From contig JAXMOE010000001.1 in the NCBI GenBank assembly GCA_034670025.1, positions 1-64,000 on the forward strand: a stretch of 64,000 nt of DNA. Direction: 5' to 3'. The position numbers were made by a program, and so were the translations under genes. This stretch comes from PGYR01 sp034670025 (GTDB lineage Bacteria; Bacteroidota; Ignavibacteria; Kapaibacteriales; UBA2268). Under the pieces are notes generated by a model, which searched no databases, was not told the origin of the DNA, and was given only the letters and a program-made list of their open reading frames with translations. Positions 25,121 through 34,335 of the stretch are shown here, piece by piece (position 1 is the first letter of the stretch; every line of letters starts with the position of its first letter).

Positions 25121-26521
25121 TTATTCAGCTCCAATGCTTATAGTGTTGGAGCTTTTCTTTTTGAAATATCTAATAGGGGATAAATCATCTCCTAATTTAT
25201 ATTTAGCACAGCTGATTATTGCTATTATTATACCAATGTGGTACCACAGGTAAATGTTTATGAATGAGTTACCTGAAATAAAGTTGGTACCGATAAGTAT
25301 GAATGTTAAATAGAAAGCAGAGTTAACGAGATACTGCAATTTAGATGATAGTGTTACTATTCTGTTTTTTAAAAGTAGCATTTCAGAAATTAATGAGATA
25401 AATATCATTAGAAAAAAGAACCCGCCAATTATACCAGTTTCCATAAGTGCGTGCATGATTCCGTAATCACTATAACTAAACTCTGAAAAATACTTCGAGT
25501 GTCCCAATCCAACACCAACAATCGGATTTTCCATCCAAACTCCGAATGAGCTTACGAAGTTATTACTTCTAGTGGTGAACGATTCCCCAACAATACCAAC
25601 ATTAGACAGCCCTAATACATTTGTTATTCTGGTATAAAATAAACCCAAGAGACTAGTTTCGAAGTACGCTTCGATAACTACATCGGCAGCAATCATTAAT
25701 ACTACTACATATAGAGTGGTTTTAAATATTCTAAGGTAGTTTATATTCTTATTGAACATAACATAAGCAATTGCCAGCAGTCCTAACCCCATAACAGCCG
25801 TTAACGAGAAAGTCACGAACAGAGTGATTACTGAAAGTATAAATATGAAATTCAAAAATGCCTTCGATTTGAATACTGTATATGAATTGGGTTTAAAAAT
25901 TGGTGTAATCAGAGTGCTAAGAATTGCTAAGTTAAAGCCAGCTAAGGCTGAGGGTTCTGAGAAAATAGAGGTTGCTCTGTAGAAGTTTTTGAACTTTAAA
26001 CTTAGCTGCTGAAATTCTTGATCTTCATTGCCTGATATACTAACATTGTTCAAATCAATCCAAGCAAGTGGAAGTTCAAATGCACGAGCGAAAAGTTGAT
26101 ATATTCCAAAAATATTGAGTAATATCGAAACAATAAGCCATATCCGAAAAATATTCACAAACACTTTGCTCTCTAAGTTAATTACCCCAAGAGTGAGAGC
26201 AAAAAATGTTAAAAATATGAAGTGTGAGTAAGATTTGATGAATTGTATTACATCTGCATTTGGATTAGAAATAACAAAGAGAAGAGCTAGACCCGCAGAT
26301 GCCTGTAACAATATTAATGATTTTACTGGAACAATAGGTGCCAAATTTACTGTAACCTTGTTTGTTACAAAATGATAAAGGAACAGAAAGAACATTAGAA
26401 TTATCCCAACGTAAGAGGGCTGAACACCAAAATCGCCAATACTTGTAAGTTGAAACATACCTACAAAATATAAGATTGATATTACATATAATGAAATATT
26501 TATGCTTTTGTTGTTATTCAA
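25121..26521 (-). CDS. O-antigen ligase/polymerase-like membrane protein (Wzy/WaaL superfamily)
   Basis: A 466-residue protein with about twelve predicted membrane segments and a large periplasmic loop (about residues 150-190). The conserved ENPIVGVGLGHSKYF motif of Wzy_C-type ligases and polymerases is near residue 335. Family members join or transfer lipid-linked glycans at the periplasmic face. It is the last gene of a four-gene minus-strand operon and overlaps the upstream glycosyltransferase by four bases. Ligase and polymerase cannot be told apart from sequence alone. Confidence 0.8.
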   Translation of the reverse strand: MNNNKSINISLYVISILYFVGMFQLTSIGDFGVQPSYVGIILMFFLFLYHFVTNKVTVNLAPIVPVKSLILLQASAGLALLFVISNPNADVIQFIKSYSHFIFLTFFALTLGVINLESKVFVNIFRIWLIVSILLNIFGIYQLFARAFELPLAWIDLNNVSISGNEDQEFQQLSLKFKNFYRATSIFSEPSALAGFNLAILSTLITPIFKPNSYTVFKSKAFLNFIFILSVITLFVTFSLTAVMGLGLLAIAYVMFNKNINYLRIFKTTLYVVVLMIAADVVIEAYFETSLLGLFYTRITNVLGLSNVGIVGESFTTRSNNFVSSFGVWMENPIVGVGLGHSKYFSEFSYSDYGIMHALMETGIIGGFFFLMIFISLISEMLLLKNRIVTLSSKLQYLVNSAFYLTFILIGTNFISGNSFINIYLWYHIGIIIAIISCAKYKLGDDLSPIRYFKKKSSNTISIGAE

Positions 26522-28047
26522 TTTGTTCGTCGATTATATATTACAAAAGTATTGTCTATAGTTGTGTCCAACTCAAAATAGTAGTTTATGTATTCTTGGA
26601 ACTTTTTGTTTTCTTTTACAGCCCCTAAGGAAGAGATATTCTTAAAAAAAGTTATAGGTGAATAGTCGTTGTTCAATATTATTAATGTTTCTGTTTCTTC
26701 TAATTCATCGAATACAATTTCCTGCAATTCTATTGGCGAAATGTCATTGAGATAAAAAGATGACATTGCCATAGAGTATTTATAATCAGTATCTAAAAAT
26801 GTAATCATTTCATTTCCATTTGCTGACATCAATAAAGTCTTGTCCGATCTATTATTATGGTTCAAATACTCTGCCACTTTTTTATGCTTATATACCATAG
26901 CACCATATTTACCATCAATAAATGAGTTGTAATAATTTTCGTCACCATCGCTGAAATAATAATACGGAACTTTTAGCAAATTGATATAGCGAGGTAGGGG
27001 CGAGTATATGAGAATAAACACCGAAGCAATTGCAATATAAACTACTTTCAACTCTTTAATTTTTATCAACAAATACGCAACACCGAATGAAGCCAAAAGT
27101 GAGTAAAGCGGTATTAACCTTTGATAATGATAAGCTAAGCCCTTACGTTCTAATATAATTGTAATAATTAATAGAATGAAACATAGTAACCCATAGCTAA
27201 TTAATCTACTGTTTTTAGATTCATCCTTTTTAAACACAGCTAATAGTAAAGCAATAAATAGAAATAATGATAGATTATCTGAGAAATGAATTGTCAATGA
27301 TTCAATTAAATATAAAACATGTCCAAAACTCCAAGTGGGGTAATTGCTATAAACAGACATATAGTCCATGAATTTCAGCATACCTTCTGTGTTACCATTC
27401 AATATAACTGGTAGAAAAAACAGAAAGGTTAGAAATATAAACGCCGAGACCTGAATTAATAAATTAATTACAGTCCTTTTATTTAGTCTGTTATTTGATA
27501 CAACAAAGTATATATCTGCTATTAATACCACGCCCAAAGTATATTTCAAATTAAAGATTAGGGCCAAAAGTATGCCTTTTGCTATAGCTGATTTGTAGTT
27601 GTTGTCTGACTTAAAAGATAGATAAAAATACCATATAAATGGCAGGAAGAACATACTCTCCACTTGCATTATATTGGCATAACCCATAGTAGTATATAGC
27701 AATGGGGTAACCACTAAAAAAAGATTTGTAACACTGCTTTTTATATCTAATTTTCTAAATATATAAACACTTGAAGCAAGAAAAATAGATTGATATACAA
27801 AGTCAAATACCCTATAGCCGATGATATTTTTGTCAAACATTCCATAGAGTAGCTCGAATAAATAATAAACAAAGGGCGGTTTTACATCAAAAAAGTCAAC
27901 GTAAAGCTCACCACCATTGTGCAATATCATTCCACCTTGTATGAAAATAGACAAATCAGAACCAACTGGAAAAAGAATAGTGATGCTTAAGATTACCATT
28001 CCCAGCGCTAAAAACAACCAGTTACTATGTTGCTTGTTCTGAATCAT
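26518..28047 (-). CDS. GT39-like (ArnT/PMT-type) membrane glycosyltransferase
   Basis: A 509-residue polytopic protein, with about eleven segments, of the GT-C fold. The first periplasmic loop carries the DVKPPFVYYLFELLYGM motif, with the acidic residue and KPP typical of enzymes that use polyprenyl-phosphate sugars. A soluble C-terminal part of about 130 residues follows. It is clearly paralogous to the next gene upstream (28044-29549): HNGGELYVDFFDVKPP corresponds to ADGGVLYKDFFDIKPP. The genes overlap by four bases at both ends, so translation is likely coupled. Confidence 0.82.
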   Translation of the reverse strand: MIQNKQHSNWLFLALGMVILSITILFPVGSDLSIFIQGGMILHNGGELYVDFFDVKPPFVYYLFELLYGMFDKNIIGYRVFDFVYQSIFLASSVYIFRKLDIKSSVTNLFLVVTPLLYTTMGYANIMQVESMFFLPFIWYFYLSFKSDNNYKSAIAKGILLALIFNLKYTLGVVLIADIYFVVSNNRLNKRTVINLLIQVSAFIFLTFLFFLPVILNGNTEGMLKFMDYMSVYSNYPTWSFGHVLYLIESLTIHFSDNLSLFLFIALLLAVFKKDESKNSRLISYGLLCFILLIITIILERKGLAYHYQRLIPLYSLLASFGVAYLLIKIKELKVVYIAIASVFILIYSPLPRYINLLKVPYYYFSDGDENYYNSFIDGKYGAMVYKHKKVAEYLNHNNRSDKTLLMSANGNEMITFLDTDYKYSMAMSSFYLNDISPIELQEIVFDELEETETLIILNNDYSPITFFKNISSLGAVKENKKFQEYINYYFELDTTIDNTFVIYNRRTN

Positions 28048-29549
28048 TGTTTTCTTCTCAGTATGTAGTATCTATCTAACAGGACTGTATCTTGATAAAA
28101 ATTGCTAGATAAGTATTCAGAATATTCTTCATACATCACATCATAGCTGCTTCCTTCTCTCAAAAATATCATATAAATTGAGTCCTTATTGTCTATTGCC
28201 AATGTGTTTGCATCGTATAAGTCCTCTTCGAAGCTATCATTGTATAACTTGGGAGCAATAGGTGAGAGATGAAATGCTGAATGGGGAAATTTATATTTAT
28301 AATCACTATCTAAGTAATGTATAGTTTGATTCCCACCAGTGTTGAGGAATAGGAATTTTTCAGAACCAGTTTTGTTAATATACTCAGCCAATTCGAGATG
28401 ATGACCAAGCAAGTTGAAGCTGCCTGGGCGAGTATAGTAATCTACATAGCTGCCGTAGTTTGCTACTCTGTTAAGCACAATTTTGTAAGTATTAACCAAC
28501 CTTAAAAATGGGCTAAAAACAATGAAAACCACTATGAAAAAACCGGTCACAATATTCTTTTTAAACTCAAAATTCTTTACAAAATGATAGAAACCATAGC
28601 TCACCAACAGAATCAACAGTGGGTAGAAACGAGTTATGTGATACATGTTAATCTTCTTTTCTATCAGAACAGACAGAAAAAGGAGCGATATAATCAGGGC
28701 TGAGTATTTAATTATTTTTCTATCAAATTTAGATTTAACTAATGCCAGAACAGCAAAAAACACAAAAGAAATAGAAACAATTTCTCCCGTGAAGCTGGCT
28801 AATTTCTTCAACATTGATTTGAGTAATTCAGCTCCCCACGGTGGGTATTTGGCGTATTCAGATAAATAGCTATTTGTTGCCAAAAAGCCATCGAAGCCAG
28901 AACCAAACAATGTGGGGGATAGAGTAATGAAAAGCACAAAAAATGCTATTAATAGTTGATATACTATTCTCAATATCTCTTCTTTTTTAACACCATTAGC
29001 AAGTACACTATATATACCAATTAGAAAAACAATACCTAATGTATATTTTAATGATAATAAGGCTCCGAGAGCAAGTCCCATATATAATGTTTGTTTAGCA
29101 CTCTTCTTACTATTTACCAATAAATAAAAGTAAAGAATCATGGGAATGAATGCCAATGATTCTGTTTGGAATGTATCGCGATAGTTTAATACAGTGTAAG
29201 CGATTGGGAATAGAATTAGATATGATTTGATGATCATATCCTTAATTTTAAGTTTGCGGAATAAAAAGACTGAAAGTCCTAAGAATGTTAGTTGATAAGC
29301 AAAGTCGAATAACCTAAACGCTACTATATTGTTACCAAATAGCAAATCGATGAATGCAAATATATAGTAAATAAGCGGAGGCTTAATATCAAAGAAATCT
29401 TTGTATAACACACCACCATCTGCTATTAAGCTACCTCCGTGCATAAACACAGACATATCCGATGATATTGGGAATGCTAATGTAGGCAAAAGCAAAATTG
29501 CGGATATAATTAAATACCCATATATATTCATGCTTTCATTTTTTAGCAT
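28044..29549 (-). CDS. GT39-like membrane glycosyltransferase (paralogue)
   Basis: A 501-residue multi-spanning GT-C enzyme with the same organisation as its downstream neighbour: an N-terminal signal-anchor segment, FPISSDMSVFMHGGS, KDFFDIKPPLIYYIF, then many membrane segments and a C-terminal soluble tail. The tandem pair probably arose by duplication and may add two different sugars, or act on different acceptors, in one surface glycan. The start ATG at 29549 is supported by the short gap to tdh; an ATG six codons later is possible. Confidence 0.82.
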   Translation of the reverse strand: MLKNESMNIYGYLIISAILLLPTLAFPISSDMSVFMHGGSLIADGGVLYKDFFDIKPPLIYYIFAFIDLLFGNNIVAFRLFDFAYQLTFLGLSVFLFRKLKIKDMIIKSYLILFPIAYTVLNYRDTFQTESLAFIPMILYFYLLVNSKKSAKQTLYMGLALGALLSLKYTLGIVFLIGIYSVLANGVKKEEILRIVYQLLIAFFVLFITLSPTLFGSGFDGFLATNSYLSEYAKYPPWGAELLKSMLKKLASFTGEIVSISFVFFAVLALVKSKFDRKIIKYSALIISLLFLSVLIEKKINMYHITRFYPLLILLVSYGFYHFVKNFEFKKNIVTGFFIVVFIVFSPFLRLVNTYKIVLNRVANYGSYVDYYTRPGSFNLLGHHLELAEYINKTGSEKFLFLNTGGNQTIHYLDSDYKYKFPHSAFHLSPIAPKLYNDSFEEDLYDANTLAIDNKDSIYMIFLREGSSYDVMYEEYSEYLSSNFYQDTVLLDRYYILRRKQ

Positions 29550-29581
29550 TATTATTCTACTCTTCAGTTTTCTTCAGAAAT

Positions 29582-30544
29582 CTATATGAGTCCTTTTTCG
29601 TGCTTTGCTGATAACACTTCTATCATATCTTTGGTCATTTCTTCTAAGCCGAAGCTGTGTGACCAATCCCACTCTTTTCTGGCTGCACTGTCATCTATTA
29701 CTTGTGGCCAAGATTCAGCAATTTTTTGTCTAGAATCTGGAGTGTAAGTGATTTCAAATTCAGGAATATGCTTTTTAATTTCAGCGGCTAATTCTTTTGG
29801 TGAAAAGCTAACAGCAGCCACGTTGAAATTAGAGTGGTGTTCTAATCTTTCAAAGTCAGCTTCCATTAGGTTGATTGTAGCTTTCACACAATCAGGCATA
29901 TACATCATAGGTAGTGTTGCATCTTCTTTCAAGAAACAATCATATTTTTTATTCTTTATTGCTTCGTAGAAGATTTCAACAGCGTAATCTGTAGTTCCAC
30001 CACCCGGTAAAGTTTCTGAAGAAATGATACCTGGGTAACGAAGTCCACGGATATCTAACCCATATTTTCTTACCATATAGTCACTAAGTATTTCACCACT
30101 TACTTTTGTTACTCCATACATAGTAGTTGGTTGCAAGACTGACTCTTGAGGAGTGTTAATTACTTCTACTCCTGGTCCCCAAACGGCTATGGAGCTTGGT
30201 ACAAATATTCTTTTTAACTTTTTCTCCAACGCTACTGAAATTACATTGAGTGTACCGTTCATGTTTATATCCCAGCAAAGGAATGGGTCTTTCTCACCAG
30301 TGGCTGAGAGCAATGCCGCCATGTGGAATATACTATCAATCTCGTACTTGTCAACTAATTCGGCCAATCGCTGCTTGTCCATTATGTTCAGGACTTCATT
30401 TGGGCCACTATCGGCGATAAAGCTTGGTGCTTCATCTCTGATATCAGAAGCTACTACATTACTTCCGCCATATTTATTTCTTAATTCGTTAACTAATTCG
30501 GTGCCGATTTGTCCATAAGCACCAGTGACAAGTATTTTTTTCAT
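29582..30544 (-). CDS. tdh: L-threonine 3-dehydrogenase, SDR (epimerase-like) type
   Basis: A 320-residue extended short-chain dehydrogenase. The NAD-binding TGAYGQIGTEL is at the N terminus and the catalytic Tyr/Lys are in TTMYGVTKVSGE. RYPGIISSETLPGGGTTDYA and LPMMYMPDC match the SDR-type threonine dehydrogenases of Flavobacteria and relatives, which oxidise threonine to 2-amino-3-ketobutyrate. It is first in an operon with glycan enzymes, 32 bp upstream of the first glycosyltransferase. A nucleotide-sugar epimerase role is the main alternative, but the specific motifs favour threonine dehydrogenase. Confidence 0.82.
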   Translation of the reverse strand: MKKILVTGAYGQIGTELVNELRNKYGGSNVVASDIRDEAPSFIADSGPNEVLNIMDKQRLAELVDKYEIDSIFHMAALLSATGEKDPFLCWDINMNGTLNVISVALEKKLKRIFVPSSIAVWGPGVEVINTPQESVLQPTTMYGVTKVSGEILSDYMVRKYGLDIRGLRYPGIISSETLPGGGTTDYAVEIFYEAIKNKKYDCFLKEDATLPMMYMPDCVKATINLMEADFERLEHHSNFNVAAVSFSPKELAAEIKKHIPEFEITYTPDSRQKIAESWPQVIDDSAARKEWDWSHSFGLEEMTKDMIEVLSAKHEKGLI

Positions 30545-30615
30545 TTTCTTATTTGTTTTGTTTCTTTATTCTCGCAATTTAATCAAAAAATGAATAAATA
30601 AGATATGAAATATAG

Positions 30616-30641
30616 AAATTGGGGCTTGTTTGCCCCAATTT
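30616..30641. terminator. Hairpin after the pirin gene
   Basis: A perfect 10-bp stem AAATTGGGGC/GCCCCAATTT with a six-base loop lies about 20 bases past the pirin stop. T-richness after the stem is weak on the minus strand, so termination may be partial. The same hairpin sits upstream of tdh. Confidence 0.65.
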
Positions 30642-30660
30642 GAATGTATTTTATGCTTTG

Positions 30661-31422
30661 CTATTGATAGCGATCTTTATGCAGTTGATAATAAGTTTCG
30701 TGGCTCAGTTGGCTGGGATTGGATATATAGAAAAGTTCTAAATCCCCATCTGGGTCAATTTGCAATTGATTTTCATCTGTGATAATTAGGTAATCGTCGG
30801 TAGTGACTTTTTCTCCACCAATTGCACCGTTGCCAGAAAGTACATAGAAAGAGTGATATTTATTACTGTCTATCTCAATTTCCGTGTTTTCTGTTAGTTC
30901 CCATTGCTCTGCCGTTACACCTTCACTAACTAATTCAATAGGGCTATCAGTACCTATCATCTTCTTTTTTATGATATTATTCTCTTCTGTAGTCTCAAAG
31001 TCAGCTTCTTTGTGGTCACTATATTCTGCCTTATTCTTTAACGTAATATTTATATCTGGATTGAACCAAATTTGAAACATAACGGAGTCTTTGTACATTT
31101 TCTCAGAGTGATATATCCCATTGCCAGATTTGATTACTTGCACATCACCTTTTTCCAAAGGAAACCACTTCTGGTTGTGTGAGTCATAATGCTCTATGTC
31201 CCCATTCAAGACAAATGATAAAATTTCAAATGCTTGGTGAGGGTGTTCACCTATTGTGCTGTCTTCTGTTGCTACTGCTTTTGCCCAATAGAACAAATTG
31301 GAATAGGGATGCGAACCGCCACCACCTCCTTGAGGGAAGCCGATTGGTTTGTTTTCAATTATTCCACCGCCATTGAACTCGCCATAAGCTTGTTCAGATT
31401 TGCTATACTTTCTTATAGCCAT
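30661..31422 (-). CDS. Pirin family protein (bicupin)
   Basis: A 253-residue cupin protein. The metal-binding motif GEHPHQAFEIL near residue 58 and the later GIYHSEKM contain the His/Glu ligands of pirins. The N-terminal HPYSNLFYWAKAV block also fits. Some pirins are quercetin dioxygenases and others modulate partner enzymes, so the specific role is open. It is probably part of a minus-strand set with the lipocalin-like and PhnA-like genes upstream, although 66 bp separates it from the former. Confidence 0.85.
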   Translation of the reverse strand: MAIRKYSKSEQAYGEFNGGGIIENKPIGFPQGGGGGSHPYSNLFYWAKAVATEDSTIGEHPHQAFEILSFVLNGDIEHYDSHNQKWFPLEKGDVQVIKSGNGIYHSEKMYKDSVMFQIWFNPDINITLKNKAEYSDHKEADFETTEENNIIKKKMIGTDSPIELVSEGVTAEQWELTENTEIEIDSNKYHSFYVLSGNGAIGGEKVTTDDYLIITDENQLQIDPDGDLELFYISNPSQLSHETYYQLHKDRYQ

Positions 31423-31488
31423 AATTAACTCCTAATTTAGGATAAAACTTATATTTATGACGAATCTGTGAAAGGAGTATTTTAGTTG

Positions 31489-31908
31489 TTAGTGCAACCG
31501 TTTCCACACCAAAATGGTCTTTTCCAAACCATTTATGTGGGTCAATTCTTTTGCCTCTAAGGTAAGTATATCACCTTCGAATATGAAGAAGCGTTTTACG
31601 TTGTGCCCAACCCAGTTTGGGAACAAGCTCTGCTCTATTTTGTGGATTATATAATCTTCGTAAATCTCATAACTACCAAAGTAAGCTATATATGAATTGA
31701 GAGCTGATTGTGCTTCCTTCGCTTGTACAGACTTCGAGTCGAAGCTTTCAAAATGCTCACGATTTCTAATTCCGAGTTGAGCTGCCATTCTCCCTTTGGA
31801 ATAAATAATCATTCCCTTTACTTCAGTACCCCAAGGGTGAATCTTATCTCCGTCGGAGGTGATGCTGTATTTCTCGACTAACTCCCAGTAACCTTCAAAC
31901 TTATCCAT
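31489..31908 (-). CDS. Lipocalin-like domain protein
   Basis: A 139-residue small beta-barrel protein of the lipocalin_5 type: GYWELVEKY at the start, VKGMIIYSKGRMAAQLG, SYIAYFGSYEI and the final LTLEAKELTHINGLEKTILVWKR. Such proteins are single-domain and of unknown ligand. ATG 31908 (MDKFEGYWEL) gives the usual family length and leaves four bases after the PhnA stop; an ATG at 31929 would overlap it by 17 bases. Confidence 0.7.
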   Translation of the reverse strand: MDKFEGYWELVEKYSITSDGDKIHPWGTEVKGMIIYSKGRMAAQLGIRNREHFESFDSKSVQAKEAQSALNSYIAYFGSYEIYEDYIIHKIEQSLFPNWVGHNVKRFFIFEGDILTLEAKELTHINGLEKTILVWKRLH

Positions 31909-31912
31909 AATT

Positions 31913-32260
31913 CTATGCTTTTTTGACAAATTCCGATTTCAATGACATCGCACCAAACCCATCAATTTTGCAATCTATATTGTGGTCGCCATCTCTTAAT
32001 CTAATGTTTTTGACTTTAGTTCCACCTTTAATTGGCTTCGATGCTCCTTTTACTGGTAAGTCTTTGATGACTACTACTGTGTCGCCATCACTCAATTCTG
32101 CACCGTTGGAATCTAATATTTTCCCTTCACTGCTATTGTCGCTATTGTCTTCTTGAACTTCGTCGTTCCACTCATTTCCGCAGTTGGAGCAATTCCAAAG
32201 TGCATTTAGCTCATAAGTATATTCGTAGCCACATTCGGGGCAAGGTTTTATATCGGACAT
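31913..32260 (-). CDS. yjdM: PhnA/YjdM family zinc-ribbon protein
   Basis: A 115-residue protein with an N-terminal zinc ribbon (CPECGYEY ... WNCSNCGNEW; four cysteines) and the C-terminal PhnA domain marked by GDTVVVIKDLPVKG, KGGTKVKNIRL and DGFGAMSLKSEFVKK. Despite the old name it is not a proven phosphonate hydrolase; its function is unknown. It is the first gene of the small minus-strand group with the lipocalin-like gene, and divergent from the transsulfuration operon. Confidence 0.9.
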   Translation of the reverse strand: MSDIKPCPECGYEYTYELNALWNCSNCGNEWNDEVQEDNSDNSSEGKILDSNGAELSDGDTVVVIKDLPVKGASKPIKGGTKVKNIRLRDGDHNIDCKIDGFGAMSLKSEFVKKA

Positions 32261-32411
32261 AATTTTAGCTCTTTTGTGTTTTAGGTTTTACAATAATACA
32301 CATTTTTTCAATCTTTTTAATGTGCTAATTTCATAGAATAGGTAATAAATTATTAATTAATTAGTTTTGTGATTGTATAAATTTGAATGCGAAAACAAAA
32401 TAGTAAAGAAT

Positions 32412-33782
32412 ATGAAGAAATTTAATCAAAATGTTATTGATGTAATTGGCAACACGCCAATAGTTAAGCTAAACAAAGTAGCCAGCCATGTAGATTCTGA
32501 CATATATGTAAAGTTGGAATATATGAACCCCGGTGGCTCTATCAAAGAGAGAATAGCTCGCCACATAATAGAAAAAGCGATAGAGAGGGGAGAGCTGAAG
32601 CCGGGCGGCACTATAGTCGAAGGTACTTCTGGTAATACTGGTGTTGGGTTAGCTATGTATGCGGCCGTTCATGGCTACAAATGTATATTTGTTTTACCTG
32701 ATAAGCAATCAATAGAAAAGATTAATAACCTCAAAGCTTTCGGTGCAAAGGTAGTGGTTACCCCTACAAATGTTGAGCCAGACGACCCACGCTCTTATTA
32801 TAGCGTTGCTAAAAGAATAGCAGAAACTACTCCAAATTCGTTCTATGCTAATCAATATTACAACTTAGATAACCAAGAAGCTCACATTAAGTCAACTGGG
32901 CCTGAGATATTCAAGCAAACAGATGGTGATTTCGATGTGTTTATGGCTGGTGTAGGTACTGGTGGTACTATATCTGGTACAGGTAAGTATTTGAAATCAG
33001 TAATGCCAGATGTCAAAATTGTTGGTGTGGATATAGAGGGGTCTATACTTGCTCCTTTTTGGAAGACTGGGGAAGTAATAGAAGCTCACGGCTATGTGTT
33101 AGAAGGGATTGGAGAGGATATATTCCCCGATAACTTGGACTTTGATGTAATCGATGATTTTGTGATGATTGATGACAAGGAATCATTCGTAATGACTAGA
33201 AGATTACTCACTGAAGAAGGTATTTATTCTGGTGGTAGCTCAGGGGCTGCTGTTGTGGGTGCTATTCGCTATGCCGAAAGTTTGGACACCCCAAAGAGGA
33301 TTCTGGTTATACTGCCTGATTCTGGAAACAGATACACTGGTAAAATTTACAATGATGAGTGGATGAAAGAAGGCGGCTATGCTGATAGTGATTACAACAA
33401 TACTGTTGGCGAAATGATTGCACAAAAGGGAAAGCCGGGCAAATTGATTAAGCTACAAGATGACAAAAGTGTTGGCGATGCGGTTGACATTATGAATGCA
33501 AATAGTATTTCACAACTGCCGGTATTCAAAGGCGATGATTTGGTTGGTTATGTTAGCGAAGACAAACTGACGACACCACTTTTCGATGGTGAAATAAGCT
33601 TAGAAGACAATGTGAATTTGATAATGTCTAATGACTTTGTATTAGTTCACAACGACACTAAATTGCAAGATGTTCAAAATGAGTTAACTCAAGACAAAAC
33701 TGTATTAGTAGAAAATGAGAACAAGGACATAGTATCCATTATTACTCACTCAGACTTGGTAGAGTATATCGCTGGTGTGTGA
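32412..33782 (+). CDS. cbs: Cystathionine beta-synthase (PLP domain plus CBS pair)
   Basis: A 456-residue enzyme condensing serine with homocysteine to cystathionine. The PLP fold-type II domain occupies about 1-325: the internal aldimine lysine is K45 in GGSIKERIA, followed by EGTSGNTGVGL and GTGGTISGTGKYL. Residues about 335-456 hold a tandem CBS regulatory domain (NSISQLPVF, VGYVSEDKL). An O-acetylserine sulfhydrylase normally lacks the CBS pair, which supports this call, as does the cystathionine gamma enzyme two genes downstream. ATG 32412 (MKKFNQNVIDVIGNTPIV) is the natural start. Confidence 0.9.
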   Translation: MKKFNQNVIDVIGNTPIVKLNKVASHVDSDIYVKLEYMNPGGSIKERIARHIIEKAIERGELKPGGTIVEGTSGNTGVGLAMYAAVHGYKCIFVLPDKQSIEKINNLKAFGAKVVVTPTNVEPDDPRSYYSVAKRIAETTPNSFYANQYYNLDNQEAHIKSTGPEIFKQTDGDFDVFMAGVGTGGTISGTGKYLKSVMPDVKIVGVDIEGSILAPFWKTGEVIEAHGYVLEGIGEDIFPDNLDFDVIDDFVMIDDKESFVMTRRLLTEEGIYSGGSSGAAVVGAIRYAESLDTPKRILVILPDSGNRYTGKIYNDEWMKEGGYADSDYNNTVGEMIAQKGKPGKLIKLQDDKSVGDAVDIMNANSISQLPVFKGDDLVGYVSEDKLTTPLFDGEISLEDNVNLIMSNDFVLVHNDTKLQDVQNELTQDKTVLVENENKDIVSIITHSDLVEYIAGV

Positions 33783-33816
33783 GGGATTCTTTTAAAACAA
33801 AATCGGTGCAAACACT

Positions 33817-34302
33817 ATGAAAATGAAAATATCAGTATTACTTACGGCTCTTCTCCTAATGTTGCTCTCTTGTGATAGCAGCATTGGTGACGCTGGCAAC
33901 AACTCCGTACCTGATAAAGTGCAAAAGAGCTTCAGCGAGCAATTTGGTAACCCTGAAGGTGTGGAATGGGAAAAAGACGATGGCAAATGGGAAGCTGAAT
34001 TTGAGTACAGCGGTAAGGAATATGAGGTAGTTTACGACGAGAATGCAAACTGGATAAAGACTGAATACAAATTGACAGAAGAAGAACTCACTGAGAAAAT
34101 GAAGAATATTCTTGCAAGAGATTATAGTATGTATGAAATACTCGAGATAGAAAAATACGAAACACCTGATAATATTTACTACAAATTAGAAGTGCAGAAG
34201 GGTGGAGATATAGATGAAATCGTAATCTACCCCAATGGTAAAATAAAAAAGGTAGATGACGGTGATAGTGATGATAGTAGTCCAGAAATGGATAACGATT
34301 AA
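33817..34302 (+). CDS. PepSY-like (DUF2874-type) lipoprotein
   Basis: A 161-residue predicted lipoprotein. The signal peptide ends in the lipobox LLSC at about residues 16-19. The mature part holds two copies of the PepSY-like fold seen in putative beta-lactamase-inhibitor-like proteins of Bacteroidota (EGVEWEKDDGKWEAEFEYSG and YEVVYDENANWIKTEYKL). It ends in an acidic DDGDSDDSS tail. It sits inside the transsulfuration operon, 34 bp from each neighbour; why a periplasmic lipoprotein is there is not clear. Confidence 0.75.
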   Translation: MKMKISVLLTALLLMLLSCDSSIGDAGNNSVPDKVQKSFSEQFGNPEGVEWEKDDGKWEAEFEYSGKEYEVVYDENANWIKTEYKLTEEELTEKMKNILARDYSMYEILEIEKYETPDNIYYKLEVQKGGDIDEIVIYPNGKIKKVDDGDSDDSSPEMDND

Positions 34303-34335
34303 TAGTTTTTTAGAATTAAAATTGAAAAAAAGAAT

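Noticed and set aside
32281..32411. SAM or other sulfur riboswitch upstream of cystathionine beta-synthase
   Set aside because: No conserved riboswitch core or strong paired elements could be recognised in the AT-rich leader.
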